Below, piece by piece: positions 17,853-26,220 of a stretch of 64,000 nucleotides of DNA (its first letter is position 1; each line of letters opens with the position of its first letter). The notes below the pieces were generated by a model. It had not been told where the DNA came from and made no database searches. It worked only from the letters and a program-made list of their open reading frames with translations. The translations under genes and the position numbers were made by a program. Source of the DNA: Pseudoalteromonas luteoviolacea DSM 6061 (GTDB lineage: Bacteria; Pseudomonadota; Gammaproteobacteria; Enterobacterales; Alteromonadaceae); the NCBI RefSeq assembly GCF_001625655.1, contig NZ_AUYB01000096.1, positions 62,001-126,000 on the forward strand, written 5' to 3'.

Positions 17853-18638
17853 ATGTCTGCAAATAATCTAAATCAAAAATCCGAGTTAGATACCTTTTTA
17901 ACCGAACTAGAAAATCACAAAATATTTAAAAACAAATACTTTTTACATTTAGCAGAAAATAAATGGAGCCCAGAAAGCTATGCATTATTCCGGGCTAATT
18001 TCTTTTATCGGACTGAGCTTACGGTAAAAGGCATTGCACAAGTGTGTGCAAGGGCAGCTGAAGTTAATGATATGGATACGCTAATTTTGTTTTCTTATAT
18101 TCTTGGTGAAGAGACTGGCATGGGAAATAAAGCTCACTGCCACGAAGTATTCATGGAAAATGCGTTAAATTTATTTGGTGGGATGGAATTTGATTTACAC
18201 CCATTAAAAGTTGTAGATGCGAAAAACAGCCACTATATCCTCCCAGAAACATTAGCCTACAGAGAGCGAGTAACATCACTTATTTCAAATAGTTATCAAA
18301 GAATGCTAGGAGTTGCAATGGCACTTGAAACCCATGCAGATCACATGCTCACAGCATTTAGAGAAGGCTTCCGCCTAACCCGTGAGCACCTGGATAAAGA
18401 ACAGTATCTGAATAAAGTGGAAATCTACTTTAATGCCCATGTCGATAATGGTGTGGAAGAGCGCCATGCCGAAGATGCTCGTCAGTGCGTGATCAATAAT
18501 TGTCAGTCACAGAGCGATCTCAATGAAATTATGTTTGGTGCCAATGAAATGCTGAAAGTACAAGAAGAAATGTGGCACGCAATGTACGAAAAAACTCTGC
18601 AATTAGAAGCCCAAGAGCAGGGAGAGATTTATGCATAA
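17853..18638 (+). CDS. heme-oxygenase-like diiron oxidase (iron-containing redox enzyme family)
   Basis: A 261-aa all-helical protein of the TenA/heme-oxygenase-like superfamily (PF14518-type). Candidate metal ligands: GEETGMGNKAHCHEVF (about residues 89-104), ALETHADHML (about 160) and the FNAHVDNGVEERHAEDA segment (about 193-208), which supplies the family's His...Asp...His pattern. Relatives are non-heme diiron oxidases that perform N-oxygenation, C-C cleavage or decarboxylation in natural-product pathways (SznF, UndA and BesC are known members of the broader fold). AAGGA precedes the ATG. The gene is first of six tightly packed genes and overlaps the aminotransferase by 8 nt. Actual reaction is not predictable from sequence alone. 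Confidence 0.78.
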   Translation: MSANNLNQKSELDTFLTELENHKIFKNKYFLHLAENKWSPESYALFRANFFYRTELTVKGIAQVCARAAEVNDMDTLILFSYILGEETGMGNKAHCHEVFMENALNLFGGMEFDLHPLKVVDAKNSHYILPETLAYRERVTSLISNSYQRMLGVAMALETHADHMLTAFREGFRLTREHLDKEQYLNKVEIYFNAHVDNGVEERHAEDARQCVINNCQSQSDLNEIMFGANEMLKVQEEMWHAMYEKTLQLEAQEQGEIYA

Positions 18639-19902
18639 CTCCGTATTTTCTCGCTCCGCCTTGGCCCTTAGGGAATCAATTACTCATGGTACAAAAGCCA
18701 AAATAGCCAGTATAAATGCCAACTCAGCCCAACAGGTGATCGATCTCAGTATTGGCACACTCGACAATATGGCCGACAAGCGAATTGACGAGGCGGTAAT
18801 TAACTTCATACACAATGATGCACGTGCCATTCATGAATTTGCGCCGGTAACTGGATTTGCATTTTTACGTGACTCCATCAGTGATCGCGTGTTTCGCCTG
18901 CGCGGATTAAGATACTCTCCAGCCGATGAAGTTATGGTGACACCTGGCGGAATAAAAGGCGCGATCACAGTCGCTTTTCATACTCTGCTTAATCCAGGGG
19001 ATGAAGTAATTGTACCAATTCCCAACTGGCCGCATTACGCCGACATGCTGGCACTGCACGATGCGACCATGGTGCCTGTTTTAGTCGATGATTTTTATCA
19101 GCAAGGGTTGCAACCAGATCAGCTCGCAGCCGCGATAACCGATCAAACCAAAATGATTATCCTTGGAGATTGCGTTAACCCATCAGGCAAGATTTATTCG
19201 TACAAAGAACAATGTAAACTGGCCGATGTGATTGCCAAACACAATATTGAGCGAATTAAGCGCGACTTACCTGAGATCCAAGTATTGTTTGACTGCCCAT
19301 ATGAGTCACATATTTTAGACGGCCCAGATACAATTTCGGCCTATACATTTACCGACAAAGATCATACCCAATACGCGTTAAGGGACTGCACGACCATAGT
19401 CACAGGCCCGGGTAAGACCTACGGTATGCATGGCGACCGAGCAGGCTATATTTGCGCCCCAGCCAAGTTGATATCGATGATGGCACGCGTGCAAGTAAAC
19501 CTAAATTCGTTTGCTGCAACCTATGCGCAAGTGGCCACCAACGAAGCCATGCAGGCGTATATGGACGAAGTGGCACACCAGCGCGCCGTTGATTCTAGAG
19601 CAAATTTGCAAAACTATGCCGATCTACTCAATGCCATAGAGGGCGTAGTCGCGCCAGTACCTCAAGGTGGTTTCTTTATCTTTGTCGATCTATCAAGCTA
19701 TGGAGACAAAATTACCGCAGCAGGATTTGAAACAGCGCAAGCGTTTATCCTAGAAAAGGCCAAGGTTGCCTCCATTGGCGGTATGCACTTTGCTGAAGGG
19801 TGTGCGCAATTGCGACACTTTATTCGTATGAACTGTGGCCGGACAAAAGCCACACTCGAAGAAGCCGCAAATCGCATTAAGCTGGCACTAGAATCTCTGT
19901 AG
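18631..19902 (+). CDS. PLP-dependent class I/II aminotransferase
   Basis: A 423-aa fold-type I enzyme. PLP lysine is K262 in TGPGKTYGMHGDRAGYIC; upstream NPSGKIYS and FDCPYESH match the Asn and Asp/Tyr cofactor contacts of class I/II aminotransferases. The opening segment IDLSIGTLDN is typical of Asp/aromatic-type aminotransferases. It overlaps the diiron oxidase gene by 8 nt, implying tightly coupled expression. In context it should supply or consume an alpha-amino acid for the pathway. A lyase or decarboxylase activity of the same fold is possible. Confidence 0.88.
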   Translation: MHNSVFSRSALALRESITHGTKAKIASINANSAQQVIDLSIGTLDNMADKRIDEAVINFIHNDARAIHEFAPVTGFAFLRDSISDRVFRLRGLRYSPADEVMVTPGGIKGAITVAFHTLLNPGDEVIVPIPNWPHYADMLALHDATMVPVLVDDFYQQGLQPDQLAAAITDQTKMIILGDCVNPSGKIYSYKEQCKLADVIAKHNIERIKRDLPEIQVLFDCPYESHILDGPDTISAYTFTDKDHTQYALRDCTTIVTGPGKTYGMHGDRAGYICAPAKLISMMARVQVNLNSFAATYAQVATNEAMQAYMDEVAHQRAVDSRANLQNYADLLNAIEGVVAPVPQGGFFIFVDLSSYGDKITAAGFETAQAFILEKAKVASIGGMHFAEGCAQLRHFIRMNCGRTKATLEEAANRIKLALESL

Positions 19903-19908
19903 TGAGAA

Positions 19909-19928
19909 TGGCCCAGAAGACTGGGCCA
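19909..19928 (+). promoter_or_regulatory. intercistronic hairpin between aminotransferase and FAD enzyme genes
   Basis: Perfect 8-bp stem TGGCCCAG (19909-19916) / CTGGGCCA (19921-19928) with tetraloop AAGA, placed between the stop at 19902 and the AAGGA ribosome binding site of the next gene. No T tract, so more likely an mRNA-processing or differential-expression element than a terminator. Confidence 0.5.
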
Positions 19929-19946
19929 GTATAAGGAAATATAACC

Positions 19947-21686
19947 ATGCAAAGTAAAAACATGACTAAGTTTTGCATTGTGGGAACTGGCTTTTCGGGT
20001 ACAGCTGCGCTCGTGCATTTAGTGAAGCAGCTCGTCGCTTCCAAACTGGATTGTCGCAATATCGAAGTTGTCACCATCGAACAACGAAAAAGCAATGGGC
20101 CTGGCCACCCCTATTGCCGTGAAGAGCTGTTACCTACTCACTTGTGCAACAACCAAACCTATATGATGGCGTTATTTGACAACGACTTTTATGATTGGTT
20201 ATGTGAGCAACGGGTTGAATTAGCTGAGCAAATACCTGATCTGATCAAAGTGACACATCCAGAATTAAAAGACGTCACTCAGTGGCAGCCAGATCAAGAC
20301 GCCTTTTATCCACGGGCGCTTTTTGGTCTATACCTCAAAGCTCGATTTGACCAGTACTGTCTAGTTGCCAAAGAGAATGGCATACAACTGCATCACTTCA
20401 ACGACTGCCAAGTACTTGATGGCCAATCAACTGAACAAGGCTTTGCACTGCAATTTCGACAAGCGGCAAGCCTCAATAAAACCACACAGGTGTTCGACAG
20501 GGTATTGCTTTGCACAGGTCACTGGAACAGTATTAAAACCAACAAATATGATGACCGAGTGCTTACCTCACCTTATCCGTATTCAAAATTAAAAGAATGG
20601 CTAAATCAGCAAGCGCAAAAGGGTGAGATAAAAACCAAACATATTGGCATCAAAGGCATGGGGCCAAGTGGAATTGATGCAATCCTATCGCTGGTCGAAT
20701 CAGGCCAATTTATTTACAACGCTGAGGGCGAAGTCACTGCGTTTAAAGCTGATGAAATCACAGCTAAACTTAAGATCCATGCGCTGAGTCGCTGTGGCTT
20801 TTTTCCAGCTGTGCGTGACAAACGTATTGAGCACCAGTTTAAGTACCTCACAGAAGATACGTTTTTCGATTTAGAGCAAAAACAAGGGAAACGCCTCGCC
20901 TTGGACGACATTTTGCATCTCATTGATATGGAATTAAAAACTGCCTCAGGCGGTGCGATTGGCTGGTATGAAGTTGCCCATCCACCCTTTGATTCGGCTC
21001 TAGAAAAGCTTGAATATGATGTCACATTGCCCCATGACAACGCCCTGATCCACACCGTGTTATTGCGGGTTAGGCGCATGAAGTTTTATCGCTATTTAAC
21101 GGCCGATGAAAAACAACGTTACGACAGTTTACTTGACACCCACTTTATCCGCACCGCAGTACCAATTCCGCTGCTCAATGCACAAAAATTGATAGCCTTG
21201 TTTGAAGCTGGCATATTGTCTAGTTGTCAGCTCGGTTACGAACACAAGGATGCAATAAAAGTGAGTGCAAAGGACATTGTGGTTACTGATGGTCAACTAC
21301 CAGAGCCATTTAACCTAGATGGTATCATTTTAGCGGCGGGGCAAAGCTTTAAGCTGGAACGCCACCCAGACAACCTAGTAAAGTCATTAGTTGCACGGGG
21401 TGAGCTGCGGCCACACGCAGAGCAAAGTTACCAAACTGGTGGTATTCAGTTACAGGGGCATGAATCATACCGCGCTATGCGAACTAACCCGAATACCCTT
21501 CAGGCACAGGTATCTCCCTATTTATCCTCATTTGGCGTACTCACTCGATATTGGCAAAACGAAAGAAACTTTGCCGCAGCATTTGTCGAAGCAGCCCAAA
21601 GTGTTGCCCATGATTGGGTCGATCATATTTACCAAAAAACTAAGTCACAACACACACGAACTGAACAAAACAACGTCCATGCTTAA
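19947..21686 (+). CDS. FAD/NAD(P)-binding oxidoreductase (PF13454-like)
   Basis: A 579-aa flavoprotein. N-terminal dinucleotide-binding motif FCIVGTGFSGTAAL (about residues 8-21), followed by NGPGHPY, a segment typical of the FAD-NAD(P)-binding PF13454 family, and a second Gly-rich motif GIKGMGPSGIDA near residue 236. A late motif with DGIILAAGQ closes the FAD domain. Relatives of this type occur in biosynthetic clusters as presumed N- or C-hydroxylases or oxidases. AAGGA ribosome binding site precedes the ATG; a second in-frame Met (codon 6) is also possible. In this operon it is a second oxidative enzyme beside the diiron protein. Confidence 0.8.
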   Translation: MQSKNMTKFCIVGTGFSGTAALVHLVKQLVASKLDCRNIEVVTIEQRKSNGPGHPYCREELLPTHLCNNQTYMMALFDNDFYDWLCEQRVELAEQIPDLIKVTHPELKDVTQWQPDQDAFYPRALFGLYLKARFDQYCLVAKENGIQLHHFNDCQVLDGQSTEQGFALQFRQAASLNKTTQVFDRVLLCTGHWNSIKTNKYDDRVLTSPYPYSKLKEWLNQQAQKGEIKTKHIGIKGMGPSGIDAILSLVESGQFIYNAEGEVTAFKADEITAKLKIHALSRCGFFPAVRDKRIEHQFKYLTEDTFFDLEQKQGKRLALDDILHLIDMELKTASGGAIGWYEVAHPPFDSALEKLEYDVTLPHDNALIHTVLLRVRRMKFYRYLTADEKQRYDSLLDTHFIRTAVPIPLLNAQKLIALFEAGILSSCQLGYEHKDAIKVSAKDIVVTDGQLPEPFNLDGIILAAGQSFKLERHPDNLVKSLVARGELRPHAEQSYQTGGIQLQGHESYRAMRTNPNTLQAQVSPYLSSFGVLTRYWQNERNFAAAFVEAAQSVAHDWVDHIYQKTKSQHTRTEQNNVHA

Positions 21687-21707
21687 CCGTATGACAAGGA
21701 GCAAACA

Positions 21708-22238
21708 ATGGAAATGAAAGAGTTTTACTATGAAAATGGCATTCGCGTCAGCTTGTTCAATTTAGATCATAGAGCTGTTCCTTACCATTTTCATCAATCC
21801 GTATCCGATATGATTTATTGTGCCAAGGGCGCCATAAACATTGAATTGCCTGACAGGCATCAAATCTACCATGTACCGCTTGGCGAGGTGTTTCAGATCC
21901 CGTCTAAGCTCAAGCACCGTTTTGCCAACGCCATGGCGCTGGGTACGCCAAGTCGCTATGTACTCATGCAATTGGGTGAGTTTGACATTGAGTTTGTGAA
22001 AAACAACAAAAAAATGGATGCCTTACTAGAGGGGGCAACGCGTTTTGATTATCAACAAACCAATGTTTACATTGAAAATCGCAAGCAAGATATTCTGGCA
22101 TTGGTCGAACAATTTGCCACCAACAAACCTGACGTACTAGATGAAGAAGAGCTCAATGATGTCCTTATCGCATTAAAACTCTTTGCAACACACGGCGTCG
22201 AGGCGCGCTATCCAGAGAATGCGCTAGAGAGCGCCTAA
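21708..22238 (+). CDS. cupin-domain protein
   Basis: A 176-aa protein with a single cupin barrel in its first 110 residues: PYHFHQSVSDMIYCAKGAINIELPD-like motif 1 (HxH with an acidic residue further on) and motif 2 around IPSKLKHRFAN with a conserved His. The C-terminal part (about 110-176) is helical and acidic. It could be a metal-dependent oxygenase/isomerase or a ligand-binding regulator. The operon position (21 bp after the FAD enzyme, 1-nt overlap with the transporter) argues for a role in the same pathway. AAGGAG ribosome binding site present. Confidence 0.75.
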   Translation: MEMKEFYYENGIRVSLFNLDHRAVPYHFHQSVSDMIYCAKGAINIELPDRHQIYHVPLGEVFQIPSKLKHRFANAMALGTPSRYVLMQLGEFDIEFVKNNKKMDALLEGATRFDYQQTNVYIENRKQDILALVEQFATNKPDVLDEEELNDVLIALKLFATHGVEARYPENALESA

Positions 22239-22993
22239 TGGAATATACCAATGTAACCACCGCTATTATTTTAGGGGTTTTTGGGTTTGCAGGGTTGATA
22301 AAAGGGGTGGTCGGGCTCGGCCTCCCTCCCATTGTGTTGGGCCTGCTTACTGCCATCATTGGGATCCATCCAGCTATGGCCCTAGTTGCACTGCCAGCTT
22401 TTATTACCAACATTGTGCAAGCGATCAGCGGTCAATATTGGCACACCTTATGGCTTACACAACGGCTATTTTTCTTTTTTGCGACTATCTCTGTGGCGTT
22501 GGGATGTTTGTTGACTCAGTTTGTGGATCAAACACATATGTCGCTGCTTTTAGGCGTTTTACTGGTCTGCTACGGCAGCCTGGGCATTATACAATTTAAA
22601 CCTCGCATTAGTGCCCCTTGGCAGCCACGCGCAGGCGTCCTACTTGGCGTTTGCAATGGCGTATTTACCGGCCTCACAGGATCCTCTGCCGTACCCGGTG
22701 TGTTTTACTTACAAGCCATCGGGTTACCCAAAGAAAAACTCATTCAAGCAATGGGAATTTTATTCACTTGCTCGTCGCTCGGGCTCAGTATTGGTTTGAT
22801 CTGGCAAGGTATTTTAACACCTTCAACTAGCGCATTATCTGTAGCTGCCTTGTTACCTGCGACACTGTGTATGTTTGTGGGTGCGAAGCTACGCAAGCGC
22901 ATTTCCGTAGCCGTGTTTCAACGTATTTTTTATTCAGCACTTACCTTACTTGGCGCTTATGTCATCGTTAAAAATAGCGCCCTAATCGTTTAA
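22238..22993 (+). CDS. TSUP family membrane permease (TauE/SafE)
   Basis: A 251-aa protein with about eight transmembrane helices and the two family repeats (FAGLIKGVVGLGLPPIVLG near residue 14 and GVCNGVFTGLTGSSAVPGVF near 130). TSUP proteins move sulfonates, sulfite or organic acids across the inner membrane, often as exporters. The gene's first codon overlaps the cupin stop (TAATG), so it is translated in the same operon and is the obvious import or export route for the pathway's substrate or product. Confidence 0.88.
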   Translation: MEYTNVTTAIILGVFGFAGLIKGVVGLGLPPIVLGLLTAIIGIHPAMALVALPAFITNIVQAISGQYWHTLWLTQRLFFFFATISVALGCLLTQFVDQTHMSLLLGVLLVCYGSLGIIQFKPRISAPWQPRAGVLLGVCNGVFTGLTGSSAVPGVFYLQAIGLPKEKLIQAMGILFTCSSLGLSIGLIWQGILTPSTSALSVAALLPATLCMFVGAKLRKRISVAVFQRIFYSALTLLGAYVIVKNSALIV

Positions 22994-23011
22994 CTTACAA
23001 GGACTGACATC

Positions 23012-23596
23012 ATGCTTGACGCCCATCTAACACAATTACTCACTGATCTTGCAAAACTAGGAGAAGAGAATGACGCAAAAGCATCTGATAAACAGTCTAA
23101 GTATCTTAATATCACCCAAGATACCGGAGAGTTTTTGGCTTTTTTAATTAAAGCCTGTGGCGTCAAGCGCATCTTGGAGCTAGGTACTTCTAACGCTTAT
23201 TCGACATTATGGATGGCAAGCGCACTTGCGAACAATGGCCACATCACAACCATTGAATATAACGCGCAAAAACACCAACAAGCACGCCATAATATCGACA
23301 GGGCAAAATTGAATGTGCAAATTCACAGTATCCATGGCGATATCACTGCCGAGCTTACACATTTAGAAAGCACTTATGATCTTGTTTTTTTCGATGCAGA
23401 TCGCAGCATTTATATGGATATTTTGCCTGATATTGAGCGGTTACTACGCCCAGCAGGCATCGTAGTGTGTGACAACGCAACCTCCCATCCACAAGAGTTA
23501 GCAGCATTTATGCATTATTTTAATCAAAGTCCTAACTACACAACGGCTTTGTTACCTGTGGGTAAAGGAGAATTTGTCGCGTACAAAGCGCAGTGA
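23012..23596 (+). CDS. O-methyltransferase family 3 (SAM-dependent)
   Basis: A 194-aa class I methyltransferase: motif I RILELGTSNAYSTLWMA (about residues 53-69), then TIEYNAQKHQQAR with the acidic SAM-ribose ligand, and LVFFDADRSIYMDIL, the DAD/K-type metal site region of catechol-O-methyltransferase-like enzymes. It is the last gene of the six-gene operon and has an AAGGA ribosome binding site. It ends 8 bp before a convergent small gene. Substrate inferred to be the operon's product; small caffeoyl-CoA/catechol methyltransferases are the nearest relatives. Confidence 0.85.
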   Translation: MLDAHLTQLLTDLAKLGEENDAKASDKQSKYLNITQDTGEFLAFLIKACGVKRILELGTSNAYSTLWMASALANNGHITTIEYNAQKHQQARHNIDRAKLNVQIHSIHGDITAELTHLESTYDLVFFDADRSIYMDILPDIERLLRPAGIVVCDNATSHPQELAAFMHYFNQSPNYTTALLPVGKGEFVAYKAQ

Positions 23597-23604
23597 CAAG
23601 CGGG

Positions 23605-23823
23605 CTATTTCCAGCCCATTTTCCACATTTTGGGGTCTTTAAGCTCGCGCCAGTTAATATCTTGCTCGCGATTCGTCATCACCGCTTCGATGATGCATTC
23701 GATCACACGACCGTCTTCATCAAATTCGACGCTGGTAACAATAAAGTGCTTCTCTTTATGCGCTGGACTCACCGATGTCCATTTGCTGTTGAGTAATTTT
23801 TTGGGGGTAATGGCGTGTTGCAT
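23605..23823 (-). CDS. TIGR02450 family Trp-rich protein
   Basis: A 72-aa protein from ATG 23821-23823 (a TTG six bases upstream is an alternative). It matches the conserved TIGR02450 pattern: KKLLNSKWTSVSP, EKHFIVTSVEFDEDG, DINWRELKDPKMW and a C-terminal GW. The family is common in gammaproteobacteria and has no known function. It lies convergent to the methyltransferase gene. Confidence 0.88.
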   Translation of the reverse strand: MQHAITPKKLLNSKWTSVSPAHKEKHFIVTSVEFDEDGRVIECIIEAVMTNREQDINWRELKDPKMWKMGWK

Positions 23824-23920
23824 AACCAATATCTTAAATTTTTTAAGTTGTTACGTGCCACGCCAAACGAAAGATCAAAAAACCAGTGTTGAGACTCTGT
23901 CTGAGTCTCAACACACTTGT

Positions 23921-25915
23921 CTAGCGGACCGATTGACTCACAGAATATTGTGCAATCAGCTTATCCATCACTTTAGCCGCGCTGGCAATGTCGGTTGCAG
24001 CGACACTGATCTGCTCTGCACCTGTGACATTTTCAGTGGCTTTTTGGAAAATGGCAGTGATATTTTGGCTCACTTCATCAATCGCATTGCTTTGCTGCTG
24101 CGTGTTACTCGAAACAGATTCTGTCACCAATTCTACTTGCTGCGCTTGTTCTACGATTTGCTCTAACGCTTTTTTAATAGCCTCTGCACGCTCGGCTGCT
24201 TCCAGTGCATTTTCTTTGCCTTGCGTGATCACGCTGGATGCTTCCGATGAGCTGGTTTGGAGTTCGGATACCAAGGCTGCAATTTCTTCCGTTGATTTTT
24301 GAGTACGGCTTGCCAAACTGCGCACTTCATCGGCAACAACAGCAAAGCCTCGCCCCTGTTCACCGGCACGAGCCGCTTCAATGGCTGCGTTGAGTGCCAA
24401 CAAGTTGGTTTGCTCCGCAATACTTTTGATCATTTCAACCATAGAAGAAATACTACCAACGCGCTCGTTCAGGGCATCTACAGTTGTAGCTGAACGCGCC
24501 ATGTCATCAGAAGCCTGCTGAATAACCTGTACAGCGTCTGCAACCACTTGCTGCCCTTGCAAGGACTCCTGAGTTACCGTTTTAGCAGCTGCCGCGTTTT
24601 CATTCATAGAGTTTGCAATAACCTGAATGTTTGCGCTCATCTGTTCAGAGGCCGACGCAATAGTCTGTATACCTGTTTGCTGGCTGATTAGGTTCTCTTG
24701 GCTCTGCTGAATTGCCGCTGCCGTTTCTTGAGATGAACCAGCAATTTGCGCAGAAACTCGGGCAAATTCAACGAGGTCATCTTCAAACTGCCTCGTTAAG
24801 TTATTGATATTGAGTGCTGAATTCCCCAAGTCGTCTTTAGAGATGACGTCAATCTCGTGGCCCAGGTTCTTGTGTAAGCGCGCGATATCAATGCCTTCTG
24901 CAATCATACTCGATTGGCGGCGTCGCAAACGAATCGCAAAAAACAACGCCGCAGTAACCAATAGCCCAACAACTAAAATTATAAATTCAATCACTAAAAT
25001 CAGCACCGCATGTTGCTGAATTTTAATTGCGGTTTCATCAACCAAGTTCAGTGCTTTTTCTTCTGCATCTTTTAACGCATTGATCCGCTCTGTCGCAGCC
25101 CTAAACCAAGTTTCAGCATCTAGTCCAAATCCTGAGTTTTTATCAGCTACGCCGCGGCGAAAGCGCTCAATCTCACGTATCGCTGGGGTATCTAGCGCCT
25201 GCTCAAACATGCGTTTCATTACTAGAGGAGACGCTTCAAGCGCCTCATCCAAATAGACTTCCTGCTTAGTTATCAAAGCCACATGCTTAGTTTTTAGTGC
25301 CGGAGTAAAGCCATCGCGACTAAGTACATTCGTCAATACCGCTCGCTCAATACCCGCAGACTCTTTGGCACTGGAAAAGTTGTATATTGCCACCAACTCA
25401 GAGGCGATGGTGTGGTCATTACTTAACCTTGATGCGGTGATAACAATATGCAGCGCTTTTAGATTAATATCGGTGTAGTACTTTAACGCTTCAGATAGAG
25501 GGATAGAAAGGTTGTCAACTTGCCCACGCACCGTGGAAAGGCGGCTAAACTTACGCTCGAATTCATCGAGTTCTTTGGCCATTTCAGGCATTAAGTCCCA
25601 GTGTTTTTGTTCTTCTTTTAGTTTGGCCAAGAACCTGTCTGTTTGACCTCGCTGCTGGCGCAGCTGATCTCTAAACTTGGCTCCCTTGGAACCAATAAAC
25701 CCGGCGGATGCGCCGCGCTCCTTTTGCGTTTCATGGATCACGCTCAATACAGCGTGGCTTAAAAACGCGTTATATTCTGCGTCATAGGCGTCATTCATCC
25801 GCTTCGCCGACACAGATACATCATAAAAAATCACCGCTCCTAGCAGTAAGCACGGTAGTAACACAACGGTAGTCATATGACTAGAAACGTATCGAGCAAT
25901 TGCTTGTAACATCAC
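23921..25915 (-). CDS. methyl-accepting chemotaxis protein with NIT (nitrate/nitrite-sensing-type) domain
   Basis: A 664-aa chemoreceptor. Transmembrane helix at about residues 15-35, a large periplasmic helical sensor (about 40-300) with the NIT-domain hallmark [17 protein letters not shown], a second membrane helix near 305-330, a HAMP-like linker, and the MCP signalling tip [20 protein letters not shown] with [16 protein letters not shown] domains are associated with nitrate/nitrite sensing, but this is not specific for all members. It is monocistronic. A perfect 17-bp dyad lies 37 bp upstream of its start. Confidence 0.93.
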   Translation of the reverse strand: MMLQAIARYVSSHMTTVVLLPCLLLGAVIFYDVSVSAKRMNDAYDAEYNAFLSHAVLSVIHETQKERGASAGFIGSKGAKFRDQLRQQRGQTDRFLAKLKEEQKHWDLMPEMAKELDEFERKFSRLSTVRGQVDNLSIPLSEALKYYTDINLKALHIVITASRLSNDHTIASELVAIYNFSSAKESAGIERAVLTNVLSRDGFTPALKTKHVALITKQEVYLDEALEASPLVMKRMFEQALDTPAIREIERFRRGVADKNSGFGLDAETWFRAATERINALKDAEEKALNLVDETAIKIQQHAVLILVIEFIILVVGLLVTAALFFAIRLRRRQSSMIAEGIDIARLHKNLGHEIDVISKDDLGNSALNINNLTRQFEDDLVEFARVSAQIAGSSQETAAAIQQSQENLISQQTGIQTIASASEQMSANIQVIANSMNENAAAAKTVTQESLQGQQVVADAVQVIQQASDDMARSATTVDALNERVGSISSMVEMIKSIAEQTNLLALNAAIEAARAGEQGRGFAVVADEVRSLASRTQKSTEEIAALVSELQTSSSEASSVITQGKENALEAAERAEAIKKALEQIVEQAQQVELVTESVSSNTQQQSNAIDEVSQNITAIFQKATENVTGAEQISVAATDIASAAKVMDKLIAQYSVSQSVR

Positions 25916-26220
25916 TGCACCACTATATTTTATTCAACACAACTTATACGACTGTAAATAATTTACAGCTCACACTTTTACAGAAAAAATCATTATTTAC
26001 TAGTTAAATAAATGAAAACATTAAAATAAATAACTAAAACTTTTTTCCTATACCCAATTAAGGGAAAATATCGCCTTGATTTGATTTTTTACTCTAAAAC
26101 TGTAGACGATATTTCGTTCAATGCTCGTGCTAAATGACGTTTCCTCGTGATGGTATTTTAATAAGGCACAGCCACAACATCAGCAATTAATTGTAAATAT
26201 GCCTTATACAAAGTCTGCGC
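25916..26220. other. 305-bp intergenic region between chemoreceptor and glucanase genes
   Basis: AT-rich and without a credible gene. The only structure I see besides the 25952-25968 dyad is a pair of 8-bp inverted arms ATAAGGCA (26161-26168) and TGCCTTAT (26200-26207), with too long a loop to be a convincing terminator for the glucanase gene. Confidence 0.5.
25952..25968. promoter_or_regulatory. perfect palindrome CTGTAAA-TAA-TTTACAG upstream of chemoreceptor gene
   Basis: The dyad sits 37 bp before the chemoreceptor start, in the expected promoter zone. Spacing is 3 bp, so it matches neither the TyrR box (6-bp spacing) nor LexA (CTGT-N8-ACAG; here N9). Regulator unknown. Confidence 0.45.

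Noticed and set aside
25952..25968. LexA box upstream of the chemoreceptor gene
   Set aside because: CTGT-N9-ACAG has one base too many between half-sites compared with CTGT-N8-ACAG, and a chemoreceptor is not an SOS gene.
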